DNA of 64,000 bases from Prevotella sp. (GCA_016286585.1 JAEETC010000003.1:1-64000); one strand, 5' to 3'. Positions 37,062-47,864 are shown, numbered from the stretch's first letter. The notes: generated by a model not told the origin, from the sequence alone. Numbers and translations: made by a program.

Positions 37062-39947
37062 CTATTGGGTGACTTTTTGCTGAAAAAAGTCAAAATCGGC
37101 CTTGCCATCGGGACCGTAACAAAAGAGACCAACGCGGATGCCTTTCCAGTAGCCGCCACGCATGGGGAAGGGGTCGCAGGCTGGGAGATAGGCCTCGCCA
37201 TCGGTACTATAGAAGTACTGGTGACGATTTTGCTCACAGTCGTTGGTGATTTTAAGATAGAGACGTGTGAAGGTGCCAGGTTGGATAATGGTACGTTGGC
37301 CGTTTTTCTCGATGAAAACGCCCTTTTTGCAGAGACCGATGCCAGTAAACAGCTTGCCAGAACAGAAGAGTCCGGCATAACAGTCACCTTCCTCCTCGAC
37401 GGCCGTCGTGCTCTCACTCAGATAGCCTACAACCTTTTGAGTCAGCATGTTACGACAGGCTTTCAGACTGTCGGCAGGCAGGGCATCGATGGTGAGGAAT
37501 CCCTTTCGCTTCAAAAGACTCCAGTGGGCATCGTCGGGATTGTGGTTCCATTGCCAGACGAACTTCAGATTCGAGGAGGAAGGAGTGAGAAGGGAGGAGT
37601 GGAAAATGTCGAAATCGTCGATGAAATCGGATGAAACGTATTGGTTTGTCATGGGAATGGCTTGATGATTTCCGAGAGGTTTTCCCCATTTGGCGACGGG
37701 TTCGCCAATACCGTTGCCGTTGAGGTCGACACCCATCAGTGGCCAGTCGTCCTGCCATCTGGCAGGTTGCAGATGGACCACGCGCCCCAAGACAGGTGTT
37801 TCCTGGAAGTGATAGAACCACCAGCTGCCGTCGGGCGCATCGACCAAAGCTCCCTGATGAGGGCCGTTGATCTTGGTGTCACCCTGTTCAAGCACAATCT
37901 TCCGTTCGTATGGACCGTAGATGTTACGTGAACGGAGCACCGTCTGCCAGCCTGTACCTACGCCTCCCTCAGGGATAATCAGATAATACCAGCCGTTACG
38001 CCTGAGCCACTTGGTGCCTTCGGCAATGGGGCCTTCATAGACGGTCACGCCCTCGTCGAGCAGTGTTTTTCCGTCAGGTGTCATTCGATGGACGATGATT
38101 GGGCCAGCCCCATGACGGCTGCGACCCAGATAGGCCTGGCCGTCCTCGTCCCAGAAAGGACAGGGATCCTCCCATTTCTCCACACGACGGACGAGATGGA
38201 GTGGGGCCCAAGGACCATGCGGGTCCTTAGCGGTGGTCATATAAAGACCTTCCTCGGGTGTACAAAAGAAGATGTAATAGAGTCCGTCGTGATAGCGGAT
38301 AGCGGGAGCCCAGGAGCCTCCGGCATAATGCTGGTTGCTGTCCCATCCAGGCTCATCGAAACGGCGATAAACCTGACTGATATACTGCCAGTTGACCATA
38401 TCTTCAGACTCCAATACCTGCATGCCCATGAAATGGAAGTCAGAGGCCACCATATAATACTTCTTGCCCACCCGGATGACGTCGGGGTCGGAGAAGTCTG
38501 CGTTAATGACGGGATTGATGTAAGTTCCATCGCCCTGATCACCCCAAGAATGGGGATACTGATGGATGTCTGCATCGATGTGGACGAAGTTGGGACGGGC
38601 ATCGGGCTGCTCTGTGACAATCGTCACACGATCGAAACGGATATTCCTTGCGTGTCTGACGAAGAATCCTTTGGCAGGCAGGTTGCCCCACATCGTTGCC
38701 TCAGGATATTCCTTCTCTTTCTCGTCCTTGATGGAATCGTTAATATGTGCCATTTCATCGACAGTTACGCCACCTTGATGGTGGATGGTCACGTTGCTGA
38801 CTGTCACATTCTTGATGGGATGACCGGGAAGTCCCGTGATGCTACAACCCATTGACCCCGCATGGTGGATCTGAATATTGTTCAGCCGGATGCCATTGAT
38901 AGTGCCCACATGGTCTATCGGTATCAAAGTGGCAGATTCCAGGTCAGAAGCGGCAGTTGCATATTGATACCCCCTTCCTCTGTTGCCCAGCCGGATGAAA
39001 ATGGGCGACTCTGTGCCCTCGACGGTCATGTCGGAGACACTAACGTTCTCTAAAATACCCCCGTCGACAATCTCCAGTGAAACGGCTGACGAACCAATCC
39101 ACTGGCCGAAGAACTTCTCCCGTTGGTCGCTACTTGGCTTTACCACAATACCACTGATGTCGATATTTCGGAAACCGCCGTTGGTCTCCGTACCCAGTTT
39201 TACGGCATTGCAATGACTGCTCACCACGCAGTCAAAGATACGGATATCCTCGCAAAGACGGGGTGAGGTAGACTTAAGCGTGATACCGTCGTCGTCGCTG
39301 TCAGACGTCATGCCACGAACAATTACATCATGGCAACCATCCAGATCAAGGGCATCGTTGTTGTAGTTGTTTCGGTTAAAAACCTTGATTCCATCGATGA
39401 AAAGCCGGTCGCAGGCGAGATAGTGCTGCATCCAGCAGCCGCTGTTCCTAAGTGTGATATTCCTTACGATGATATCCTCGCCACGGATGATCCGCAACAG
39501 GTGAGGACGGGTGATACCCTCGTCATTCCATGAGAGTTTCCTGAAGGCACGTCCACGTCCGTCGATAGTTCCCTGACCGTCAATAATCACATTCCTGACC
39601 TTGTCGGCATAGATGAGTTGGATGGTCGCAACATTCGTACGTAGCGACACATAGTCCGATTTCATCGGAATATAGTCCTTCAAATCGGTACTTCCGTAGA
39701 GTGTCGCACCCTGTTCCAGATACAGACAAACGTTGCTCTTCAGCACAATGGTGCCCGACTTATACATGCCTTCCGGAATCACCACCCTGCCGCCGCCTGC
39801 CTCTGAGCATGCGTCGATGGCCTGTTGAATAGCCGTCGTGCTGAGTTGTGTCGTGTCGTTCTTTGCTCCGTAACTGATGATGTTATAGTCGGCCGCGTAA
39901 ACGGTCATGCATCCTGTCATTAGGATGGAAAAAACAATCCTTCTCAT
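37062..39947 (-). CDS. Two-domain GH28 (polygalacturonase) - GH43 fusion enzyme
   Basis: N-terminus IQQAIDACSEAGGGRVVIPEGMYKSGTIVLKSNVCLYLEQGATL, DSDDDGITLKS (GH28); C-terminal part YINPVINADFSDPDVIRVGKKYYMVASDF...YLGRSRHGAGPIIVHRM (GH43). Confidence 0.88.
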   Translation of the reverse strand: MRRIVFSILMTGCMTVYAADYNIISYGAKNDTTQLSTTAIQQAIDACSEAGGGRVVIPEGMYKSGTIVLKSNVCLYLEQGATLYGSTDLKDYIPMKSDYVSLRTNVATIQLIYADKVRNVIIDGQGTIDGRGRAFRKLSWNDEGITRPHLLRIIRGEDIIVRNITLRNSGCWMQHYLACDRLFIDGIKVFNRNNYNNDALDLDGCHDVIVRGMTSDSDDDGITLKSTSPRLCEDIRIFDCVVSSHCNAVKLGTETNGGFRNIDISGIVVKPSSDQREKFFGQWIGSSAVSLEIVDGGILENVSVSDMTVEGTESPIFIRLGNRGRGYQYATAASDLESATLIPIDHVGTINGIRLNNIQIHHAGSMGCSITGLPGHPIKNVTVSNVTIHHQGGVTVDEMAHINDSIKDEKEKEYPEATMWGNLPAKGFFVRHARNIRFDRVTIVTEQPDARPNFVHIDADIHQYPHSWGDQGDGTYINPVINADFSDPDVIRVGKKYYMVASDFHFMGMQVLESEDMVNWQYISQVYRRFDEPGWDSNQHYAGGSWAPAIRYHDGLYYIFFCTPEEGLYMTTAKDPHGPWAPLHLVRRVEKWEDPCPFWDEDGQAYLGRSRHGAGPIIVHRMTPDGKTLLDEGVTVYEGPIAEGTKWLRRNGWYYLIIPEGGVGTGWQTVLRSRNIYGPYERKIVLEQGDTKINGPHQGALVDAPDGSWWFYHFQETPVLGRVVHLQPARWQDDWPLMGVDLNGNGIGEPVAKWGKPLGNHQAIPMTNQYVSSDFIDDFDIFHSSLLTPSSSNLKFVWQWNHNPDDAHWSLLKRKGFLTIDALPADSLKACRNMLTQKVVGYLSESTTAVEEEGDCYAGLFCSGKLFTGIGLCKKGVFIEKNGQRTIIQPGTFTRLYLKITNDCEQNRHQYFYSTDGEAYLPACDPFPMRGGYWKGIRVGLFCYGPDGKADFDFFQQKVTQ

Positions 39948-40109
39948 TTTACACCTTTATTTAATTGTGTGCAAAGATACATAATATTTTTGAAAGTAAC
40001 CAATACTTTTTCATTTATAATGCATGGCAAAGATTTTCGTTCTTAGTACGTACTGCTTTCAATATTAATTCTTATCTTTGCCCTGTTGATTATAAACTTT
40101 AAACCAGAC

Positions 40110-41600
40110 ATGATGAAAAAACTGTTCTTATTGTTGCCGTTATTGGCATTGTTGGGTTGCACTTCGACAGAAGTTGAGAATCCCGTGTTGACCATCGAGG
40201 GTGGTCAGATTCAAGGTGTGTTGGCCGAGAATCCCGGCGTGTATGTTTACAAAGGAATCCCTTATGCTGCTGCTCCTATCGGTGATCTGCGCTGGAAAGA
40301 GCCCCAGCCCGTTGTGGCTTGGGAAGGGGTAAAGGTGTGTGACCGTTTCGGACATCCCGGCTATCAGGCTGTACACTATCCCGGTTTCTATGCTTCTGAG
40401 TGGGGCTACGGTGACGAGGCTCCTTATAGTGAGGACTGTCTTTATCTGAATGTCTACACGAAGGCTCCAGGTCAGGTGGACAAGAAACTGCCTGTGGCCC
40501 TGTGGATTCACGGTGGCGGCTATCGTGAGGGCTGGGGCACAGAGCCAGAGTTCGACGGTCAGGAATGGGCCTCGAAGGATGTGGTGCTCGTGACCATCAA
40601 CTACCGTCTCGGCATCTTCGGCTTCATGCCTTATGGCGAACTCTCCGCAGAGAGTCCTCATGGCGTATCCGGAAACTATGGTATCCTGGATCAGATCCAG
40701 TCTCTGAAGTGGATTAAGGCTAATATCGCCCAGTTTGGTGGCGATCCCGACAACGTGACCATCTTCGGACAGAGCGCTGGTGCCGGCAGTGTGCGCACCA
40801 TCTGTGAGTCACCACTGGCCCGTGGTCTGTTCCACAAGGCTGTCATCATGAGCGGTGGTGGTCTGAACGTGCCCCCGAAGGATGGTGAAGCAGCCAAGCT
40901 GGCTACACCGATGGCGAAGTTCTTTACCTATAATCCCACGCTGAAGGAGGCTGAGGCAGAGACCAAGAAGGTGATGGACTGGGCTGGTCTGACTGATCTT
41001 GCCAAGTTGCGTGCTGCCTCTACGGAGATCCTTTACCCTATGTGCAACATCTATAATATGGTTAATAAGAGCGACCTCTATGTGATGGAGCGCCCGATTG
41101 TCGACGGCTATGTATCCCTGAAGAGTTTCGACGAGGCTGCACGCGAGGGTTCGATTGCCGATGTGCCTTATATGATTGGCTATACGCTGAACGACATGGG
41201 TTCGATGGGGCCTGGCATCGCAGAGTTCTGTAAAGTGCGTCAAGAGAAGGGTGGCAAGGCCTGGGCTTACGAGTTTGCCCGTCCGTTGCCCGATGACGGC
41301 AAGCATCCGGAGATTACGGATCGTCTGAAAGGCGCCTTCCACTCTTCCGACCTTTGGTTTGTCTTCAAGAGCCTGAAGCACTGCTGGCGTCCTTGGACAC
41401 AAGGTGACTGGGACCTCTCGGAGAAGATGCTGACGGCCTGGACGAACTTCGCCAAATATAGTGATCCCAACGGCGCTGAGGGCTCTGAGGGTCTTGGCTG
41501 GGCACCCTGCACGGCTGAAAATCCGCAGTTCATGCTCTTCAAACTCGACGATAAGGATGCTGAGGCCTCTGAGATGGGTGAGCCGATTCTGCCAGAATAA
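40110..41600 (+). CDS. Type B carboxylesterase family lipoprotein
   Basis: Lipobox LLGCTST; VALWIHGGGYREG, FGQSAGAGSV motifs; start moved to MMKKLFLL. Confidence 0.88.
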   Translation: MMKKLFLLLPLLALLGCTSTEVENPVLTIEGGQIQGVLAENPGVYVYKGIPYAAAPIGDLRWKEPQPVVAWEGVKVCDRFGHPGYQAVHYPGFYASEWGYGDEAPYSEDCLYLNVYTKAPGQVDKKLPVALWIHGGGYREGWGTEPEFDGQEWASKDVVLVTINYRLGIFGFMPYGELSAESPHGVSGNYGILDQIQSLKWIKANIAQFGGDPDNVTIFGQSAGAGSVRTICESPLARGLFHKAVIMSGGGLNVPPKDGEAAKLATPMAKFFTYNPTLKEAEAETKKVMDWAGLTDLAKLRAASTEILYPMCNIYNMVNKSDLYVMERPIVDGYVSLKSFDEAAREGSIADVPYMIGYTLNDMGSMGPGIAEFCKVRQEKGGKAWAYEFARPLPDDGKHPEITDRLKGAFHSSDLWFVFKSLKHCWRPWTQGDWDLSEKMLTAWTNFAKYSDPNGAEGSEGLGWAPCTAENPQFMLFKLDDKDAEASEMGEPILPE

Positions 41601-41618
41601 ACCTTCAAAAATATTAAG

Positions 41619-43655
41619 ATGAAAAGACTATTTCTGTTTTCGTTCTTCCTTTGTGCTGCCTTGAGTGCCAGCGCACAGAACCCTTATCTCCCTTTGTGGG
41701 AACATGTGCCCGATGGTGAGCCCCGAGTCTTTGAGGATCCCGACCATCCAGGTAAGTTGCGTGCTTATATCATCGGTTCGCACGACACGAACTATACCGC
41801 CTATTGTGGCAGTGATATCCGCATGTGGTCTGCTCCTGTCGAAGACCTGACGCAGTGGCGCGATGAAGGTCCGATCTTTACCTGGTATGTCGACGGACAG
41901 TGGGACACGATGTTCGCCCCAGATTTGGTGGAGGTAAAGGACAAGGCTACGGGCAAGAAGACCTACTACCTCTATCCTCACTCCCGTGGCTGGCGTCGTG
42001 TGGCGATGGTCTGTAAGAGCGACCGTCCCAATGGTCCCTTCACACCCATCAACCTGACGGAAGATGGTCGTCAGTGTGTGCCTGGCTCACTCATCGACTT
42101 CGATCCCTCCGTATTCATCGAGACTATCACAGACAAGAAGGATAAGGACTTCGACAAGGGCTTCCGCGCCTATGTATTCTATGGTTTCCAGCATTCTACG
42201 GCCTGTGAGTTGGATCAGAACACGATGTACTCCCAACGTCCAGGAACCGAACTGATCGATCCCTTCATTCCCGCCAGCAGTGCTGATGGTCGTTTGCTTG
42301 ACAAGGAGGGTAGCGTGTATAAGGCCCTCTATGAGGGACAGAATCCGCTCGACTTCAACTTCTTCGAGGCATCGTCTATCCGTCAGGTGGGCAATAAGTA
42401 TGTGATGGTGTTCAGCGGCTACAGCGGCAAGGAATATGGTCTGGGCAACACCAATTCCGCCCTGCGCTATGCTTTCGGTGACTCACCCCTCGGTCCCTGG
42501 CGATCTGGTGGTGTGCTGGTTGACTCCCGTGGCGTAGTGGCTGGCGAGAATGGCGCCCAACTCATCACCACCAATGCCGGCCATAACACCCACGGCTCAC
42601 TTCAGGAGATCAACGGTCAGTGGTATGTGTTCTATCACCGTCCGCCACGAGGCTTTGGCTTTGCCCGTCAGCCGATGGTCGCTCCTGTGAAAATCACTTG
42701 GGACAAGAAACCCGTTGCCAAAGGTGGTGTGGTAAAGATTACAGGCTATGACCCATACGCAGCCAACAACGAGTGGACGGCTGCCGCTGCCGACGGTAAT
42801 ACCTATACGGGTGCCGAGGTGACCTCCGAAGGTTTCCAAATCTTCGGACTGCCGCCGTATGCTTATTATTCTGCAGGTTATGCTTGCTATATGACGGGTG
42901 GCACGAATAGCAACGAGTGGATGCAGGACAATCACGATATCTGGAACAACTCTATGGACCTCGTTGGTATTACCAACGGTGGTATCGTGGGCTTCAAGTA
43001 CTTTGGCTTCGGTGGCCTGGCTCAGGACACGAAGGGACTGAAGGCCTTTGAAGGTACGAAGGCTGGCGACGGTACTGGTCTCTATCTGAACCTGACCTCT
43101 GGCGGTCATGGTGCCTTCAAGATTCACGTACGCCTCGATGACCCCTGGAAAGGCGATGAAATCGCGGTTTTTGATATTCCTGCCGATGATTCACGCACAG
43201 CAAAACTGTATCATAAGAATGTGCCAGCCGTTGAGGGACTGACAGGCAAACATGCTATCTACCTCGTGGCTGATGGTCCGGATATCAAGGTGCCAGAGCG
43301 TCCACGCTGGGGTGGTCCCCGTGGTCCGCAGCGTCCTGACGGACTCTTTAATCTCCACGGCATCGGCTTCATGAAGGCAGGCATGAGCCTGAAGGCCCCT
43401 CAGGTGCCACAGGTGACGATTATGGCTGATGGTCAGAAACTGGTGATTCCTACGACGCCTATTCGTTTCACTAATCTCAACGGCTATACTGATCAGACCC
43501 GCTATCAGGTGTACGGCAAGTTGGGCGAGGGTTCGAGACTCACGGCTACCTCCAACAATCCGGAAGTGAAGTTCGAAATCAGTCCCATCGTCGAGGGTCG
43601 TGCCACCATCAAGGCCACTTGGCAGGGCTTGACGAAGATATTCCTGATTAACTAA
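41619..43655 (+). CDS. Secreted GH43-family glycoside hydrolase
   Basis: PRVFEDPDHPGKLRAYIIGSHD, MFAPDLVEVKDKATGKKTYYLYPH, VFYHRPP; CBM-like C-terminal region. Confidence 0.82.
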   Translation: MKRLFLFSFFLCAALSASAQNPYLPLWEHVPDGEPRVFEDPDHPGKLRAYIIGSHDTNYTAYCGSDIRMWSAPVEDLTQWRDEGPIFTWYVDGQWDTMFAPDLVEVKDKATGKKTYYLYPHSRGWRRVAMVCKSDRPNGPFTPINLTEDGRQCVPGSLIDFDPSVFIETITDKKDKDFDKGFRAYVFYGFQHSTACELDQNTMYSQRPGTELIDPFIPASSADGRLLDKEGSVYKALYEGQNPLDFNFFEASSIRQVGNKYVMVFSGYSGKEYGLGNTNSALRYAFGDSPLGPWRSGGVLVDSRGVVAGENGAQLITTNAGHNTHGSLQEINGQWYVFYHRPPRGFGFARQPMVAPVKITWDKKPVAKGGVVKITGYDPYAANNEWTAAAADGNTYTGAEVTSEGFQIFGLPPYAYYSAGYACYMTGGTNSNEWMQDNHDIWNNSMDLVGITNGGIVGFKYFGFGGLAQDTKGLKAFEGTKAGDGTGLYLNLTSGGHGAFKIHVRLDDPWKGDEIAVFDIPADDSRTAKLYHKNVPAVEGLTGKHAIYLVADGPDIKVPERPRWGGPRGPQRPDGLFNLHGIGFMKAGMSLKAPQVPQVTIMADGQKLVIPTTPIRFTNLNGYTDQTRYQVYGKLGEGSRLTATSNNPEVKFEISPIVEGRATIKATWQGLTKIFLIN

Positions 43656-43668
43656 GCCGCCAGTAATC

Positions 43669-43707
43669 AAAAAAGGCAGAGGATCTCACTGATTCTCTGC
43701 CTTTTTT
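43669..43707. terminator. Bidirectional terminator
   Basis: AAAAAAGGCAGAG-gatctcactgatt-CTCTGCCTTTTTT. Confidence 0.88.
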
Positions 43708-43708
43708 A

Positions 43709-45691
43709 TTATGCCTTGGATTTCTTCGTCGCTTGGATGAAGTAAGCTATTAATAATATGTACGCGAGAAGCGAGCAAACCTCGGAGAGTGGATTGGCCA
43801 GCCACTCGTCGCTTACAGGGTTGAAACCTCCGAAACGAAGCAACGCACTGATGACACCCATCAAGGCTCCGCCAGCAATGAAACCAGAGGCAAGGAGCGT
43901 ACCCTTCTCGCTTCGGGCTTCATTCTCCTTCTTATCCTTCGAACGTGTCTCCACATACCAATGTACGGCTCCACCTATCAACAGCGGCACGTTCAGTTCC
44001 AAGGGAATGAACATGCCCAGCGCAAAGGCCAGAGCAGGCACCTTACAGAGTGTGAGTACGATAGCGATAGCAGCACCAATGGCATAGAGTACCCAAGGTG
44101 CCCCCACACCGTTCATCAACGGATCAATCACGGCAGCCATCGCATTAGCCTGAGGCGCAGCGAGCTGTCCGGAGGCAAAGCCGTATGTCTCATTCAACAG
44201 CATCATCACACCTCCGACGGTAGCGGCAGAGACGAGTGTACCGAGGAACTTCCAGGTTTCCTGCTTCCTTGGTGTCGTTCCCAGCCAGTATCCGATCTTC
44301 AAATCCGTGATGAAAGCCCCAGCCATAGAGAGGGCCGTACAGACGACACCACCCATAATGAGTGCAGCCACCATACCGCTGGTGCCCTGCAGACCAACGC
44401 CCACCATCACCACAGAAGCAAGGATGAGTGTCATGAGCGTCATGCCACTTACGGGGTTCGAGCCTACGATGGCAATGGCATTGGCGGCAACCGTAGTGAA
44501 AAGAAAGGCGATGACTGCCACCAGAACGATGGCTACCAGCGCCTGCAGCATATTGCCGTCCATCACGCCAAACCAGAAGAAGATGAACGTGAGAACAATG
44601 GTTACTATCGATGAAATGGCGATAAAACGGAACGGCAGGTCTCGTTCTGTACGCTTTTGTGCCACAGCAGCTTCTCCGCCGCCTTTCATTTCCTTAGCCG
44701 CCAGCGAGACGGCTCCCTTGATGATGCCCCACGACTTGATGATGCCGATGATGCCGGCCATCGCGATGCCGCCGATACCTATCGACTTGCCGTATGCCTT
44801 GAAGATTTGTTCTGGCGACATATCGCCCACGGCCATCGTTATCGACGGATCCCACTGGTTCAGTACCTCAGAACCAAACAACAGTGCAAGGCCTGGCACG
44901 ATGAGCCACCATATGGAGAGCGATCCCAAGGTGATGATGAGCGCATACTTGAAACCAATGATGTAGCCCAGGCCGAGAACGGCAGCGCCCGTATTTACCT
45001 TAAACACTAGCTTGGCTTGATCTGCCACCGTCTGTCCCCATTCCACGACTCGCGAAGTGAAATTCTCATTCCACCAGCCGAAGGTTGCCACGATGAAATC
45101 GTAGATTCCGCCCACTAATCCTGCCATCAGCAAAGGTTTTGCCTGATTACCGCCCTTGGCACCACTGACGAGCACCTGTGTGGTGGCCGTTGCCTCTGGG
45201 AAGGGGTATTTGCCATGCATGTCGGAGACGAAATACTTGCGGAAGGGTATCAGGAACAGGATGCCGATGATACCGCCCAACAGCGAAGCAATAAATATCT
45301 TCAGGAACGAGGCCGACATCTCAGGATATTTCGCCTGCAGGATATAGATAGCCGGCAAGGTGAAGATGGCTCCTGCCACCACAGCACCAGAACAGGCTCC
45401 TATTGACTGGATAATCACATTCTCGCCCAGTGCCTTCGAGCGTCTGGCTGCCGTAGAAACACCTACTGCAATAATGGCAATGGGGATGGCCGCCTCGAAC
45501 ACCTGTCCCACTTTCAGTCCTAAGTAGGCTGCGGCTGCCGAGAAAAGCATCGCCATCAGCACACCCCAAGTGACTGACCATACGTTCACCTCTGGATATT
45601 GGCCTTGAGGCGACATCATGGGTTCATACCGTTCTCCCTCCTTCAACTCCCGAAAAGCATTATCGGGCAATTGTGTCTTCATTTCTTCCAT
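43709..45691 (-). CDS. OPT family oligopeptide transporter
   Basis: PEVNVWSVTWGVLMAMLFSAAAAYLGLKVGQVFEAAIPIAI; many TM helices. Confidence 0.92.
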   Translation of the reverse strand: MEEMKTQLPDNAFRELKEGERYEPMMSPQGQYPEVNVWSVTWGVLMAMLFSAAAAYLGLKVGQVFEAAIPIAIIAVGVSTAARRSKALGENVIIQSIGACSGAVVAGAIFTLPAIYILQAKYPEMSASFLKIFIASLLGGIIGILFLIPFRKYFVSDMHGKYPFPEATATTQVLVSGAKGGNQAKPLLMAGLVGGIYDFIVATFGWWNENFTSRVVEWGQTVADQAKLVFKVNTGAAVLGLGYIIGFKYALIITLGSLSIWWLIVPGLALLFGSEVLNQWDPSITMAVGDMSPEQIFKAYGKSIGIGGIAMAGIIGIIKSWGIIKGAVSLAAKEMKGGGEAAVAQKRTERDLPFRFIAISSIVTIVLTFIFFWFGVMDGNMLQALVAIVLVAVIAFLFTTVAANAIAIVGSNPVSGMTLMTLILASVVMVGVGLQGTSGMVAALIMGGVVCTALSMAGAFITDLKIGYWLGTTPRKQETWKFLGTLVSAATVGGVMMLLNETYGFASGQLAAPQANAMAAVIDPLMNGVGAPWVLYAIGAAIAIVLTLCKVPALAFALGMFIPLELNVPLLIGGAVHWYVETRSKDKKENEARSEKGTLLASGFIAGGALMGVISALLRFGGFNPVSDEWLANPLSEVCSLLAYILLIAYFIQATKKSKA

Positions 45692-45699
45692 ATATGATT

Positions 45700-46860
45700 C
45701 TATTGTTTAATGACTTTCGCAATACGTTCAAGGGCCTCCATCAGACGGCTGCGCTGGGTGGCGATGTTAAAGCGGACGTAGCCTTCGCCCGTCGTCGGGC
45801 CGTACATCGTACCAGGGTTTATCCATACTTTCGCCTCACGGAGCAGACGCTCGCAGAGTTCCTCCGATTTCATGCCCATGGCCGAAATATCTACCCATGG
45901 GAGGTAGGTGCCTTCAAGACGGCTTACTTTCCATTGAGGGATGTTTTTCCCGATGAAATCGCACAAAACTTGATAATTGCCCCATATATATTGGTTCAGT
46001 TCGTCGATCCAATCCTCACTCTCGTTATAGGCGGCTTTCAAGGCTACAGGTCCGAAGGGGTTCAAATCGCAGACCTCGTTGATGTTGATGGCACGATCAA
46101 GTCTTCGACGCCAATCAGGCCGTGAGCAGATGATATTGGCGGTCTGCAGACCAGCAATATTGAACGATTTAGAGGGGGAGTTCAGGATTACGCTGTTCTG
46201 ACGGCAAGCCTCACTGACTGCCGCAAAGGGCTGGAACTGATAACCAGGCATGACCAGTTCGCAATGAATCTCATCGCTGACAACCTTGACACCGTACTTC
46301 AGACAGATGTCGTTCATCCGTTCCAGTTCCTCATGGGTCCAAACGCGACCAGAGGGATTGTGAGGATTGCAGAGCAGGAAGACGGTTGTCTTCTCATCGG
46401 CACACTTCGCCTCGAAGTCGATGAAATCGACCTCAAAGGTGTCGTTCACACGCTTCAAACCACACTCCAGCACCTCGCAGCCGTTGTTGCGGATGGAAGA
46501 GAAAAAGCAGTTGTAGTCTGGCGATAGGATCAGCACCTTTTCACTGGGCATTGTCAGAGCCTTGACGGCAACGGACATGGCAGGCACGACACCAGTGGTA
46601 TACAGGATCTCCTCACGGCAAATCGTCCAGTTATGCCTGCGACGGAACCAGTTGATCACTGCCGTGTAGTAGTCTTCGTCTACCAAGGTGTAGGCGAACA
46701 CACCGTGCTCAGCACGTTCAAGGATAGCTTTCTGGATGGCAGGTGCTGCCTTGAAATCCATATCCGCCACCCACAGGGGAATCACCTCGTCGTCAGGACT
46801 CTCGTCCCATTTCACGCAGTTCGTACCACGTCTCTCTACCAGTTCATCGAAATTATACAT
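45700..46860 (-). CDS. patB: MalY/PatB-type PLP-dependent aminotransferase / cystathionine beta-lyase
   Basis: VIPLWVADMDFKAAPAIQKAI, LLCNPHNPSGRVW, NSPSKSFNIAGLQ. Confidence 0.9.
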   Translation of the reverse strand: MYNFDELVERRGTNCVKWDESPDDEVIPLWVADMDFKAAPAIQKAILERAEHGVFAYTLVDEDYYTAVINWFRRRHNWTICREEILYTTGVVPAMSVAVKALTMPSEKVLILSPDYNCFFSSIRNNGCEVLECGLKRVNDTFEVDFIDFEAKCADEKTTVFLLCNPHNPSGRVWTHEELERMNDICLKYGVKVVSDEIHCELVMPGYQFQPFAAVSEACRQNSVILNSPSKSFNIAGLQTANIICSRPDWRRRLDRAININEVCDLNPFGPVALKAAYNESEDWIDELNQYIWGNYQVLCDFIGKNIPQWKVSRLEGTYLPWVDISAMGMKSEELCERLLREAKVWINPGTMYGPTTGEGYVRFNIATQRSRLMEALERIAKVIKQ

Positions 46861-46879
46861 ATTAACTCTATTTTTGACA

Positions 46880-47035
46880 GACTAACATACTAACATATTT
46901 TTCTTTTTTTAGACAGAAGAACATAAGAACAAATTATTTCCAATACATGATATTGTTATTCTGTTTTTAAATTATGTTCTTATGTTCTTATGTCTAGAAA
47001 AGGTACTTATGTCTTTTCTTTTGTTCTTATGTCTA
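46880..47035. repeat. Intergenic inverted/tandem TTCTTATGT-type repeat running into the DUF3737 gene end
   Basis: ctttttttagacagaagaacataagaac vs gttcttatgttcttatgtctagaaaag; third copy ttgttcttatgtcta. Confidence 0.75.
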
Positions 47036-47864
47036 TCACGCAGTTGGCAGGCTGGCGGACGTTCTCGTCGATGGTGATACTACCGATGGAATCGGCAATA
47101 ATATGTCCGGAAGTCGGATTTTTGATATTTTCGATATGTCCACGGATATCGGCCTCGACGGTGGAATACTCGAACATACGGTCGCACATCTTGTCGATGG
47201 TACAGTTCTCCAGCACGAGGTTCTGGGTGTAGCAGAGCAACTGCTCACCTGCCAGATGGCAGTTCACCAGCCTGACGTTCTTCGAGTGCCACGCCAGATA
47301 CTCGCCATCGAGCACAGAGTCGTAGATGGTGACATTCTCGCACTCCCAGAAAGAGTCCTTCGTCAGGATATTCGCATGATGCACCTCGACGTTCTTGCAG
47401 TACTGGAACACATATTTCGAGTCGCTCTCCAGCCCGTCGACGTAGATATTCTGTGAAAACATAAATGGATACGTGCCCCCGTGCAGCTTCACGTTCTTGA
47501 TACGGATGCCGTCCACCTTCCAAAATGTCTCATCGGCATCGGTGATCTCCACATTCTCCAGCGTCAGGTTCTTCATCTCACGGAAGAACTTCGGTCCGTC
47601 GATACGTGAGTTGGTCATCACCAGATCGTTGGTGTACCAGATGGCAGAACGGGAGCCTAAGGCGAAGTAGCAGTTGTCGATCTTTGCACCGTCAACATGC
47701 CACCAGGGGTATTTGCCGTAGAATTTGCAGTCGTAGGCCTCCATGTTCTGACATTGTTTGATGCCCGACTCTCCGTCGGTGATAGTGACCCGCTCCAGGC
47801 GCAGGTCGTGAGTGGCGAACAACGGACGCTCGCCTCCGAATTGTTGGTCTTTGATTAGTTTCAT
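47007..47864 (-). CDS. DUF3737 family beta-helix protein
   Basis: DQQFGGERPLFATHDLRLERVTITDGESGIKQCQNMEAYDCKFYGKYPWWHVD. Confidence 0.85.
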   Translation of the reverse strand: MKLIKDQQFGGERPLFATHDLRLERVTITDGESGIKQCQNMEAYDCKFYGKYPWWHVDGAKIDNCYFALGSRSAIWYTNDLVMTNSRIDGPKFFREMKNLTLENVEITDADETFWKVDGIRIKNVKLHGGTYPFMFSQNIYVDGLESDSKYVFQYCKNVEVHHANILTKDSFWECENVTIYDSVLDGEYLAWHSKNVRLVNCHLAGEQLLCYTQNLVLENCTIDKMCDRMFEYSTVEADIRGHIENIKNPTSGHIIADSIGSITIDENVRQPANCVIDIRTKEKT

